From Streptomyces flaveus (GTDB lineage: Bacteria; Actinomycetota; Actinomycetes; Streptomycetales; Streptomycetaceae), in the NCBI RefSeq assembly GCF_014647675.1, contig NZ_BMPQ01000034.1, forward strand, positions 22,815 through 86,814: 64,000 nucleotides of DNA, in the 5' to 3' direction. This document shows, piece by piece, positions 32,950 through 40,627 of the stretch. Both the position numbers and the translations under genes were made by a program. Numbering within the stretch: the first letter of the stretch is position 1; the number at the start of each line of letters is the position of its first letter. The notes under the pieces were generated by a model. That model saw only the letters and a program-made list of their open reading frames with translations. It ran no database searches and had not been told where the DNA came from.

Positions 32950-34230
32950 ATGAGTCAAGGCACCTTGGTCACGCGGCAGTTCGGGCACCGTGCCCGGCTT
33001 GCGCTGTCGCCCACCGAGGTGTCGAAGGCCGACGCCCAGGCGCACGCGGCCCGCACCCTGTGGAACCTGCTGCACGCCTGGTGGCAGATGATGCCCAAGG
33101 ACCAGCGGACCCTGGCCCACGCGGACACCGCGATCCGCCAGGCCCGCCAGGACCTCGATTTCCTCACCGTGCTGCCCGCACAGGCCGCCCAGGCGGTGCT
33201 GAAGACGTACGTCCAGGCCTGGAAGAACTGCTGGGAGGGCCGGGCGGCTGCCCCGAAGTTCAAGGCACGCTTCCGGTCGGTCATGTCGGTGGACGTCCCG
33301 CAGGGCCGGGACTTGCACATCACGCGGGTGCACCGCCGCTGGGGCATGGTCAACCTGCCCAAGATCGGCCGGGTGAAGTTCCGCTGGACCAAAGACCTCC
33401 CCGTCGGCAAGCACGCCGACACCGGGAACCGAATCACCGGCGCTCGACTGGTCAGGGACGCGCTCGGCTGGCACATCGCCCTCCGCGTGACGACCCTGGA
33501 AGCCGAGCCCGAGCCGCACCCCGGCCCGGAGGCCGGGATCGACGTGGGCGTCACCGTGCCTCTCGCCCTCTCCGACGGGACCACCTACGAGCACGGCCCG
33601 TGGCTGACCGAGCAGGAACAGGCCAAGCTCCTGCGCCTGGAACAGCGCGCCGCCCGGCGCAAGGCGCACCGCAAGTCGGGCGAGCGTACTTCACGCCGCC
33701 TGCGCCGCACCTATGACCAGATCGCCCAGCTCCGAGCGAAAGCCAAGCGACGGGCAGCGGACTGGCAGCACCGGACGACCACCACCATCGCCCGCACCTA
33801 CGGCACGGTGGTGGTCGAAGCACTCACCGTCACGAACATGGTCGCGTCGGCTCGCGGCACCGCCGAGGTGCCGGGGAGGAACGTCGCGCAGAAGGCCGGG
33901 CTGAACCGCTCCATCGCTGCCGAGGCGTGGGGTCGCACGGTCACCATGCTGGCGTACAAGACCGCCCGGCACGGCGGCGCCCTGGTCAAGGTCCCCGCGC
34001 CCGGCACCTCCCGGCGCTGCTCGGCCTGCGGCCGCACCACGCCGGGCAGCCGGGAGTCCCAGGCCGTGTTCGTGTGCAAGAACCCGGACTGCGGCTGGTC
34101 GGGCAACGCCGATCACAACGCGGCCCAGAACATCTTGCATCTGTACCGGATCGGCCATGTGGCGATCCCGGCTGCCGGGAGGGCAGTCGTCAGGCGCGCT
34201 CGCCGCGTCAAGCTCGCCACCGCAAGGTAG
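32950..34230 (+). CDS. tnpB: TnpB, RNA-guided nuclease of IS605-type element
   Basis: A 426-residue OrfB/TnpB protein. It has an N-terminal helical and WED-like region, then a RuvC-like core with GIDVGVTVPLALSDG (first Asp), VVVEALTVTNM (Glu) and WSGNADHNAAQNIL (last Asp). A zinc finger (CSACGRTTPGS ... CKNPDCGW) lies between the last two. All catalytic and zinc residues are present, so it appears functional. TnpB proteins such as that of ISDra2 are RNA-guided DNA nucleases using an RNA from the element's right end. The ATG at 32950 follows a GAGGGGGCG ribosome site. Confidence 0.93.
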   Translation: MSQGTLVTRQFGHRARLALSPTEVSKADAQAHAARTLWNLLHAWWQMMPKDQRTLAHADTAIRQARQDLDFLTVLPAQAAQAVLKTYVQAWKNCWEGRAAAPKFKARFRSVMSVDVPQGRDLHITRVHRRWGMVNLPKIGRVKFRWTKDLPVGKHADTGNRITGARLVRDALGWHIALRVTTLEAEPEPHPGPEAGIDVGVTVPLALSDGTTYEHGPWLTEQEQAKLLRLEQRAARRKAHRKSGERTSRRLRRTYDQIAQLRAKAKRRAADWQHRTTTTIARTYGTVVVEALTVTNMVASARGTAEVPGRNVAQKAGLNRSIAAEAWGRTVTMLAYKTARHGGALVKVPAPGTSRRCSACGRTTPGSRESQAVFVCKNPDCGWSGNADHNAAQNILHLYRIGHVAIPAAGRAVVRRARRVKLATAR

Positions 34231-34237
34231 GCGGGAA

Positions 34238-34267
34238 TCTCCTTCCCGAGCCTGCGAAGGAAGGAGA
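34238..34267 (+). ncRNA. Putative omega/re-RNA 3' scaffold hairpin at IS right end
   Basis: TCTCCTTCC and GGAAGGAGA form a 9-bp stem with a 12-base loop, seven bases after the tnpB stop and followed by GCACTCCAAA. In TnpB systems the guide RNA overlaps the 3' end of tnpB, ends with the right-end scaffold, and its guide is the flanking DNA. Here the guide would begin near 34277 with AGGAAGGGCAGGAAGG inside the rhs remnant. Confidence 0.5.
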
Positions 34268-34270
34268 GCA

Positions 34271-37200
34271 CTCCAAAGGAAGGGCAGGAAGGCCTCCGAC
34301 GACGCGGTGGACGCGTACAGCCTCACCCACCCCGCCGAGTACCTGCAGAACCTCAGCATGACGCTCTCCGGGCTCACCTCGACCGTCGCCCGGCCGGAGC
34401 GGGCACTGAGGGCCGCGTGGGAGGGCTTCAAGAAGGACCCGTCCGAGGGCGGCGGCCGTATCGTTCCCGAACTCTTCGGCACCAAGGGGGCGGGGGCGTT
34501 GCGCGGGGTGGCGCGGGGCGCGGCCAAGGGAGCGCCGGAAGGGGCGGCGGGGTCGGGGGCGAGGAACACGGCGCGGGACGCCGTCGGGGACGATCCGGCG
34601 AAGGGCTCCCAGACCGAAGACTCCCGGGTCAACACCGACACGGACCCGATCGACCTCGCCACCGGCAAGATGTACCTGCCGCAGACGGACGTGACCCTGC
34701 CGGGCGCCCTGCCTCTGGTGTTCAAACGGCGGGTGGAGTCCGGCTACCGGCTGGGCCGCTGGTTCGGTCCGTCGTGGTCGTCCACGGTCGACCAACGCCT
34801 GGAGATCGACTCCGAGGGCGTCGTCTTCGTCACGGAGGACGGTCTCCTCCTCCCCTACCCGCACCCGGCGCCCGGCCTGCCGACGCTGCCCAGCCACGGT
34901 CCCCGTTGGCCGCTCGATCGCGAGGACGGCGGCTACACGATCACCGACCCGCAGACGCGACGGGTCTGGCACTTCGCCGACCGCGGCGACGACCTGGCCG
35001 TCCTGGAGCAGATCGACGACCGCAACGGCAACTGGATCACCTTCGAGCACGACGCCGAGGGCACTCCGCTCGCGATCGTGTCGAGCGGCGGCTACCACGT
35101 GCGCATCTCCACGGAGGCGGACAGGGTCACGGCGCTGCATCTGGCGGGCGTGGAACAGGAGTTGATGCGCTACGGCTATTCGGAAGCGGGCGATCTGACC
35201 GAGGTCGCCAATTCCTCCGGCCTGCCGCTCCGTTTCACGTACGACGAGGCGGGTCGCGTCACGTCGTGGACGGACACCAACGACCGTTCGTACCGGTACG
35301 AGTACGACGACCAGGACCGTTGCGTCGCCGAGGGCGGCACGCACGGCCACATGAACCTGCGCGTCGACTACGACGGGACGGACCCGGAGACCGGCCTGCG
35401 CATGACGACCACTACGACCGGCGAGGGCCACACCCGCCGCTTCCTGGTCAACGACACCTGGCAGGTCGTCGCCGACATCGACCCTCTGGGCGCGGTCACC
35501 CGCCACGAACGGGACCGCTACAACCGCCTCCTCTCCCAGACGGACCCGCTCGGCCACACGACGTCGTTCCGCTACGACGAGGCCGGCAACCTGACGGCGG
35601 TGGTACGCCCGGACGGCCGCGAGGCGAGGGCCGAGTACAACGAACTCGGGCTGCCGGTACGGGTGGTGAACCCGGACGGCACGGTCGTACGCCAGACGTA
35701 CGACGACCGCGGCAACCGCACGTCAGTGACGGCTTCCTCCGACCAAACCACGCACTTCACGTACGACGAGGCCGGTCACCTCACCGCCGTGACCGACCCG
35801 CTCGGGCAGACGACGGCGGTGCGCTGCGACAGGGCCGGGCTGCCGGTCGAGATCACGGATCCGCTGGGCGCGGTCACGCGATACGAGCGGGACGCGTTCG
35901 GCAGGCCGGTCGCGATCACCGACGCTCTGGGCGCGACAACCCGCCTGGAGTGGACGGTCGAGGGCCAGCTGACCCGCCGTACGGCTGCCGATGGGACGTC
36001 CGAGTCGTGGACGTACGACGGCGAGGGCAACTGCACCAGCCACACGGACGCGATGGGCGGAGTCTCGCGCTTCGAGTACACGCACTTCGACCTGCTGTCG
36101 GCGCGCACAGGCCCGGACGGTGTGCGCTACGAATTCGCCCACGACACGGCGCTACGGCTGACTCGGGTGACCAACCCGCAGGGCCTGACGTGGGATTACG
36201 CGTACGACCCGGCGGGCCGCCTGGTCACGGAGACGGACTTCGACGACCGCACGCTCACGTACTCGCATGACGCGGCGGGCCGTCTCACGTCCCGCACGAA
36301 CACCCTGGGCCAGACGGTGGCCTTCGAGCGCAACGAGCTCGGCCAGGTGCTACGCAAGGACGCGGCCGGTTCCGTCACGACGTACGCATACGACATGACG
36401 GACCAGCTCGCCCAGGCGACGGGCCCCGACGCCACGCTGACGCTGCTGCGGGACCGCTTCGGGCGCGTGCGCTCGGAGACGGTCGACGGCCGCGAACTGA
36501 CGTACACGTACGACGAGTTGGGGCGCCGGACGAGCCGTACGACGCCGACTGGCGCGACGACGACGTGGTCGTACGACGCGACCGGGCGCCGCACCGGGAT
36601 GGTGGCCGCAGGCCGAAGCATCGACTTCACGTACGACACGGCGGGCCGCGAACTGTCCCGCCGAATCGGCGAGACGGTCACCCTGGAGCACACCTTTGAC
36701 CCTCTGGGCCGCCTGACTGAGCAGTCGGTGACCGGTACCGGGGGCCGGTCGGTGCAGCACCGGGCGTACACGTACCGCCCGGACGGCAACCTCATCGGCG
36801 TAGACGACCGGTTGGCCGGCTCGCGTCGCTTCGACCTGGACGCGGCGGGCCGGGTGACGGCGGTCCACGCGGCGGGCTGGACGGAAACGTACGCATACGA
36901 CGAGGCGGGCAACCAGACCTCCGCCGCCTGGCCGTCGGACCACCCGGGCCAGGAGGCGACGGGCCCGCGTACGTACGAGGGCACCCGCATCACCCGCGCC
37001 GGCAACGTCCGCTACGAACACGACGCGCTGGGCCGCATCGTGCTCCGCCAGAAGACCCGCCTGTCCCGCAAGCCGGACACCTGGCGCTACGAATGGGACG
37101 CCGAGGACCGCCTCACATCGGTGACCACACCGGACGGCACGCGCTGGCGCTACACATACGACCCCCTGGGCCGCCGCACAGCAAAACTCCGCCTGGCACC

Positions 37201-38101
37201 CGACGGCGAATCGATCGCGGAACGTATCGACTTCACGTGGGACGGCACAACACTCTGCGAACAGACAACAACTTCCGGGGAGTTGCCGAACCCGGTCACC
37301 CTGACCTGGGACCACCAGGGCCTACGCCCCATCGCCCAGACGGAACGCATAGCGGCGGCGGAGGCCCCCCAGGAGGAAATCGACTCCCGCTTCTTCGCGA
37401 TCGTCACGGACCTCGTCGGCACTCCGAGCGAACTCGTGGACGAGCAAGGCGAGATCGCTTGGCGGACGCGCAGCACCTTGTGGGGCACCACGGCCTGGGC
37501 GAGGGACAGCACCGCCTACACCCCACTCCGCTTCCCGGGCCAATACTTCGACCCGGAAACGGGCCTGCACTACAACTACTTCCGCCACTACGACCCGGAA
37601 ACTGCTCGCTATCTGACGTCCGACCCCCTCGGTCTCAGCCCCGCGCCCAACCCGGCTTCCTACGTTCACAATCCACATGCCTGGATCGATCCACTGGGGC
37701 TGGCACCAGACATATGCCCCGAAGAAGAGGCAGCCGCCGAGAGGAAACTCAAGCCAGGCGAAATTTACGTATATCGCGCAGTCATGGACAACGAATTGGA
37801 AGATGTGCTCGGTGCGGGCAATCGCAGGTATCGCAATCTTGGCGGAGCGGAAGTAAAATACTTCTCCACCTCCCCCGAAGGAGCTGCCGCGTATGCTCGT
37901 CAAGCGTTTCACACGTTCGGAGACGGAAGCCCCTACACTCTAACGCGAGGAGTGATTCAGGAAGGGGCGATCCGTCCGGAGAGCTACATCCAACATCTCG
38001 CAGACGCGGGAGGAAAGGTGGACACCCCCATGGCGCTTTCGAATGACGAAATAGCACAGATAGGACGAGTTCGCATACTCCCTTACATGCCGATACCGTG
38101 A
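34271..38101 (+). CDS. Rhs/YD-repeat toxin protein, N-terminus lost
   Basis: The frame is open from the IS right end to 38101 (about 1,276 codons); the first good internal ATG is at 34358. DUF6531 region (NTDTDPIDLATGKMYLPQTD), then some 25 YD repeats (for example YDEAGRVTSWTDTNDRSYRY), and the core end RFPGQYFDPETGLHYNYFRH and YDPETARYLTSDPLGLSPAP. A variable C-terminal module follows after WIDPLGLAPD. The usual 300-400 residue N-terminal part with membrane helices is missing because of the IS insertion. The C-terminal 130 residues carry VYRAVMDNEL, KYFSTSPEGAAAYA and a later Glu, resembling R-S-E ADP-ribosyltransferases (low certainty). Export is doubtful without the N-terminus. Confidence 0.85.
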   Translation, partial: LQRKGRKASDDAVDAYSLTHPAEYLQNLSMTLSGLTSTVARPERALRAAWEGFKKDPSEGGGRIVPELFGTKGAGALRGVARGAAKGAPEGAAGSGARNTARDAVGDDPAKGSQTEDSRVNTDTDPIDLATGKMYLPQTDVTLPGALPLVFKRRVESGYRLGRWFGPSWSSTVDQRLEIDSEGVVFVTEDGLLLPYPHPAPGLPTLPSHGPRWPLDREDGGYTITDPQTRRVWHFADRGDDLAVLEQIDDRNGNWITFEHDAEGTPLAIVSSGGYHVRISTEADRVTALHLAGVEQELMRYGYSEAGDLTEVANSSGLPLRFTYDEAGRVTSWTDTNDRSYRYEYDDQDRCVAEGGTHGHMNLRVDYDGTDPETGLRMTTTTTGEGHTRRFLVNDTWQVVADIDPLGAVTRHERDRYNRLLSQTDPLGHTTSFRYDEAGNLTAVVRPDGREARAEYNELGLPVRVVNPDGTVVRQTYDDRGNRTSVTASSDQTTHFTYDEAGHLTAVTDPLGQTTAVRCDRAGLPVEITDPLGAVTRYERDAFGRPVAITDALGATTRLEWTVEGQLTRRTAADGTSESWTYDGEGNCTSHTDAMGGVSRFEYTHFDLLSARTGPDGVRYEFAHDTALRLTRVTNPQGLTWDYAYDPAGRLVTETDFDDRTLTYSHDAAGRLTSRTNTLGQTVAFERNELGQVLRKDAAGSVTTYAYDMTDQLAQATGPDATLTLLRDRFGRVRSETVDGRELTYTYDELGRRTSRTTPTGATTTWSYDATGRRTGMVAAGRSIDFTYDTAGRELSRRIGETVTLEHTFDPLGRLTEQSVTGTGGRSVQHRAYTYRPDGNLIGVDDRLAGSRRFDLDAAGRVTAVHAAGWTETYAYDEAGNQTSAAWPSDHPGQEATGPRTYEGTRITRAGNVRYEHDALGRIVLRQKTRLSRKPDTWRYEWDAEDRLTSVTTPDGTRWRYTYDPLGRRTAKLRLAPDGESIAERIDFTWDGTTLCEQTTTSGELPNPVTLTWDHQGLRPIAQTERIAAAEAPQEEIDSRFFAIVTDLVGTPSELVDEQGEIAWRTRSTLWGTTAWARDSTAYTPLRFPGQYFDPETGLHYNYFRHYDPETARYLTSDPLGLSPAPNPASYVHNPHAWIDPLGLAPDICPEEEAAAERKLKPGEIYVYRAVMDNELEDVLGAGNRRYRNLGGAEVKYFSTSPEGAAAYARQAFHTFGDGSPYTLTRGVIQEGAIRPESYIQHLADAGGKVDTPMALSNDEIAQIGRVRILPYMPIP

Positions 38102-38598
38102 GTGGAATAATGCACCTCTATATCACGTCCGCTCGTGAGGATTCACTGGAGGCTTGGAGGTCTGTAATCCCTGCGAGCGAAAGAATCGAATATGTTCGCA
38201 GCCTGCCGCGAGCAATCCAGGCCGACGCCATCTGCATGTCCGGCATCTATGCACTCGAGCGGTACGGTGGTGCTCCACGTCACGACATCGCTCAAATTCT
38301 AGATAATCTCCGCAACGACGGAATGCCACCGATGATCGTGGTTCCTCCGTCGCTACCCATGCGGCGAACATCGTCCGGCACGCTTGAAGTGATTCCCGAG
38401 TTGCGCACGGAAAGCCCGGCGCACTATGCAGTGTCTCGCGCGCTTCAAGCCATCGATCGATGGAATGAAAGCAGCATCACTCGAAAAATCGACACACTCA
38501 TTTTCGATCTGCCGCTGCTTGGTATGGACGACCCAGAAGACCGATCGACACCAAAATCTACCCGAAAGGCGATGAGTGAGCACCTGAAATTTCTGTAA
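38098..38598 (+). CDS. Probable immunity protein to the Rhs toxin
   Basis: 166 residues from a GTG that overlaps the rhs stop (GTGA); an ATG at 38110 is an alternative. No family recognised with certainty. Blocks: MHLYITSAREDSLEAWRSVI, LPRAIQADAICMSGIYALER, YGGAPRHDIAQILDNLRNDG and PPMIVVPPSLP. The DAICMSGI ... YGGAPRHD arrangement recalls macro-domain-like folds, which would suit defence against an ADP-ribosylating toxin, but this is speculation. Translational coupling to the toxin gene is the main evidence for an immunity role. Confidence 0.65.
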   Translation: MSGIMHLYITSAREDSLEAWRSVIPASERIEYVRSLPRAIQADAICMSGIYALERYGGAPRHDIAQILDNLRNDGMPPMIVVPPSLPMRRTSSGTLEVIPELRTESPAHYAVSRALQAIDRWNESSITRKIDTLIFDLPLLGMDDPEDRSTPKSTRKAMSEHLKFL

Positions 38599-38646
38599 GG
38601 TGACAGAATATTGCACAGCAGTTCTCAACCACACTGAAGACAAGGC

Positions 38647-38997
38647 ATGATCGCCGTCCGTCAGCTTGAACAAGCGTTGGAGCGCCTCTCATGGGAAGCG
38701 GAACGACAGATTGACTACACACGCCGCTTGGGCGTCGGGGTGGACGAACTAGCCTTGGAATTTGATGACTCTTATCGCCCCGTTTCCAGATTGATCGAGG
38801 AAGGCTTACTCCCGGAGGCTCTCAGCGGAGCCATTAAATTTATAGACCAGTCGCTTGAGGGGATGACTCAAACCCCTGAAGACAAATGGACCGAGGATGC
38901 GGTTCGGGATTCGCAGGAATGGCTCGATTTGCGCGAAACAGCCCGGCAGGCAGTCAGCTTGCTACAAGGAATAGAATTCGACGCGGATGACGAGTGA
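38647..38997 (+). CDS. Small acidic protein in immunity cluster
   Basis: An 116-residue, largely helical acidic protein (LEQALERLSWEAERQIDYTR; FDDSYRPVSRLIEEGLLPEA; SLLQGIEFDADDE). No domain recognised. It overlaps the next gene by 11 bases, so they are likely a pair. GC content and codon use are lower than in the surrounding chromosome. By position it is a candidate immunity protein. Confidence 0.65.
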   Translation: MIAVRQLEQALERLSWEAERQIDYTRRLGVGVDELALEFDDSYRPVSRLIEEGLLPEALSGAIKFIDQSLEGMTQTPEDKWTEDAVRDSQEWLDLRETARQAVSLLQGIEFDADDE

Positions 38998-39256
38998 ACC
39001 AATGCCGTTCCTGAATCATCAGGAACTCGATGTCACGGTGACAGCAGTTTCCCCGTGGGGTGCACAAGTCGAGTCAAATGGTGAAGTCGGTTTTATCGAT
39101 CAGGTGAAGCACCCATCCTGGTGGAACGCCGAGATGCCGCCGCCCCGTGTAGGCGATCGTCTGCATGTCGTCGTTCTCGACGCCAGCAGAAACCCCGCTC
39201 GATTCAGCGCACTTGATAGTGACATTCAAGTAGCTCGCGAGTTGCGTTCTCTGTGA
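38987..39256 (+). CDS. OB/S1-like small protein in immunity cluster
   Basis: 89 residues (ATG 38987; ATG 39002 also possible). The sequence LDVTVTAVSPWGAQVESNGE, VGFIDQVKHPSW and RVGDRLHVVVLDASRNPARF follows the five-strand pattern of S1/OB folds. Proteins of this type are frequent in streptomycete Rhs-associated immunity strings. Role unknown. Confidence 0.65.
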   Translation: MTSEPMPFLNHQELDVTVTAVSPWGAQVESNGEVGFIDQVKHPSWWNAEMPPPRVGDRLHVVVLDASRNPARFSALDSDIQVARELRSL

Positions 39257-39334
39257 GCACTTACGCAACGACTTTTTGGCTACGCTTCACCCCGGGCAAT
39301 TTAGCTAGCCACCAATCCCCGAAGAGCAGGGAAC

Positions 39335-39982
39335 ATGACGCACGAAGAGTCAAATGGACAGAAAAATAGGCTTCCGATCGAGGCGGAGGAGCCGAAGCGA
39401 TTGGTGAAGGCCAGCTTCGGAGATTCCAGCATCACGGTGTACCAGGCATATCCCAGGGAGATCGCGGAGCGGGCCGCGCAAGCGGGGACCTTCGTAGCGC
39501 CGTTCAAGAAAGAGCGGATGACCTGGATCAAGCCTTCCTTCTTGTGGATGATGTACCGGTCAGGGTGGGCGACCAAGCAGAACCAAGAGCATGTGCTCGC
39601 CGTCGAGATCTCCCGTGCAGGCTTCGAATGGGCGCTGGCTCACTCGGCACTGAGCCACTTCGATCGTTGGGTGCACCCGGACGAGGGTTCCTGGCGGCAG
39701 GAGGTCAAGGAAAGTCCTGTGCGGATCCAATGGGACCCGGAACGGTCACTTTCCCTCGATCCGCTGCCCACGCGAGCGATCCAGATCGGCCTCTCCGGAG
39801 AGGCCGTAGAACTCTACGTGCACGACTGGATCATCGGCATCACAGACGTTACCGAGCTTTCCCGATCCATCCACTCCGATATTCGTGCCGGAAATACTGC
39901 GGAGGCAGTCCGGAAAATCCCCACCGAGCGGCACTATCCACTTCCAGAACAGACCCGGCGGAAGATCAGGGCGGACGGGTAG
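39335..39982 (+). CDS. DUF4291 family protein
   Basis: A 215-residue protein with the DUF4291 signature: ITVYQAYPREIAERAAQAGT, RMTWIKPSFLWMMYRSGWAT, VLAVEISRAGFEWALAHSAL and VRIQWDPERSLSL. The family is widespread in actinobacteria and fungi without a settled function. It is followed 22 bp later by a barstar gene, in a string of putative immunity genes. AGGGAAC precedes the ATG. Confidence 0.88.
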   Translation: MTHEESNGQKNRLPIEAEEPKRLVKASFGDSSITVYQAYPREIAERAAQAGTFVAPFKKERMTWIKPSFLWMMYRSGWATKQNQEHVLAVEISRAGFEWALAHSALSHFDRWVHPDEGSWRQEVKESPVRIQWDPERSLSLDPLPTRAIQIGLSGEAVELYVHDWIIGITDVTELSRSIHSDIRAGNTAEAVRKIPTERHYPLPEQTRRKIRADG

Positions 39983-40004
39983 CCCAAATTATCCTGGAGA
40001 TGGA

Positions 40005-40466
40005 ATGACGAGCGAACTCTGGTGGGCCGACAAGGCACCTTGGATTCAAGTAATCCCCACCGATTCAACAGTTTCGGCCGTGCAAGCACTTCCGCCGAGT
40101 GGAACGATCTACTCAGCCAGGATGCGTGGGCGGGAGATGAAGGACACGGATGGAGTGTTCACCCAGTTCTACGAAACTCTCCGCCTGCCGGACTATTTCG
40201 GCTGGAACTGGAATGCGCTGCGGGACTGCCTGAAAGATCTCGGCTGGCTGGAGGCTACACGGTATCTACTGACCGTCGACAACGCCGATTTCATTCTCTC
40301 CGAGAACCCCGAAGAACGCGATATCTTCTTCCGGATCCTCTCGGACTCCGTCAAGTACTGGGCAGCAAAGCCCCAGTACCCGAGGGATAAAGCACCCCTT
40401 CACGTGGTACTTCTATGCAGCCCAGACAGCTACACGGAACTGAAGAATCAAGTTTCCCGCGCGTAG
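40005..40466 (+). CDS. Barstar family ribonuclease inhibitor
   Basis: A 153-residue barstar-like protein. IYSARMRGREMKDTDGVFTQ, FYETLRLPDYFGWNWNALRD and CLKDLGWLEATRYLLTVDNA are the barstar core: helix, the DYFGWNWNAL recognition loop and the following helix. It inhibits barnase-type RNases by direct binding. No barnase-like gene lies in the window, so it is an orphan immunity gene. GGAGATGG overlaps the ATG. Confidence 0.9.
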   Translation: MTSELWWADKAPWIQVIPTDSTVSAVQALPPSGTIYSARMRGREMKDTDGVFTQFYETLRLPDYFGWNWNALRDCLKDLGWLEATRYLLTVDNADFILSENPEERDIFFRILSDSVKYWAAKPQYPRDKAPLHVVLLCSPDSYTELKNQVSRA

Positions 40467-40627
40467 AAAATTTATTTCCTGCTGAAAGGCCACGCACGTT
40501 TACCTACTTGTGCGACTCGTCACCTTCGGGAGGTTGAGGGACGCAGAGACGCGGCCGTCACGACATAAAGAGTCGACCACCTTGCTTTTCATTTGAGTCA
40601 GCCTCTCCGTAAAGGATAGAAAACCGC

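Larger units (their letters stand above)
32614..34277 (+). mobile_element. IS200/IS605-family element with intact tnpB
   Basis: The unit contains a left-end imperfect hairpin, a decayed tnpA on the minus strand, an intact divergent tnpB and a right-end hairpin followed by GCACTCCAAA. This is the layout of IS605-type elements, which lack inverted repeats and insert next to a short target-adjacent motif. The exact ends are not fixed because no empty site is available. It separates a 3'-clipped SseB-like gene from a 5'-clipped rhs gene, so insertion went with a deletion of host DNA. Confidence 0.75.

Noticed and set aside
35200..37100. Internal DNA repeats in the rhs gene as a separate repeat element
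   Set aside because: They are the coding periodicity of YD protein repeats, diverged at the DNA level.
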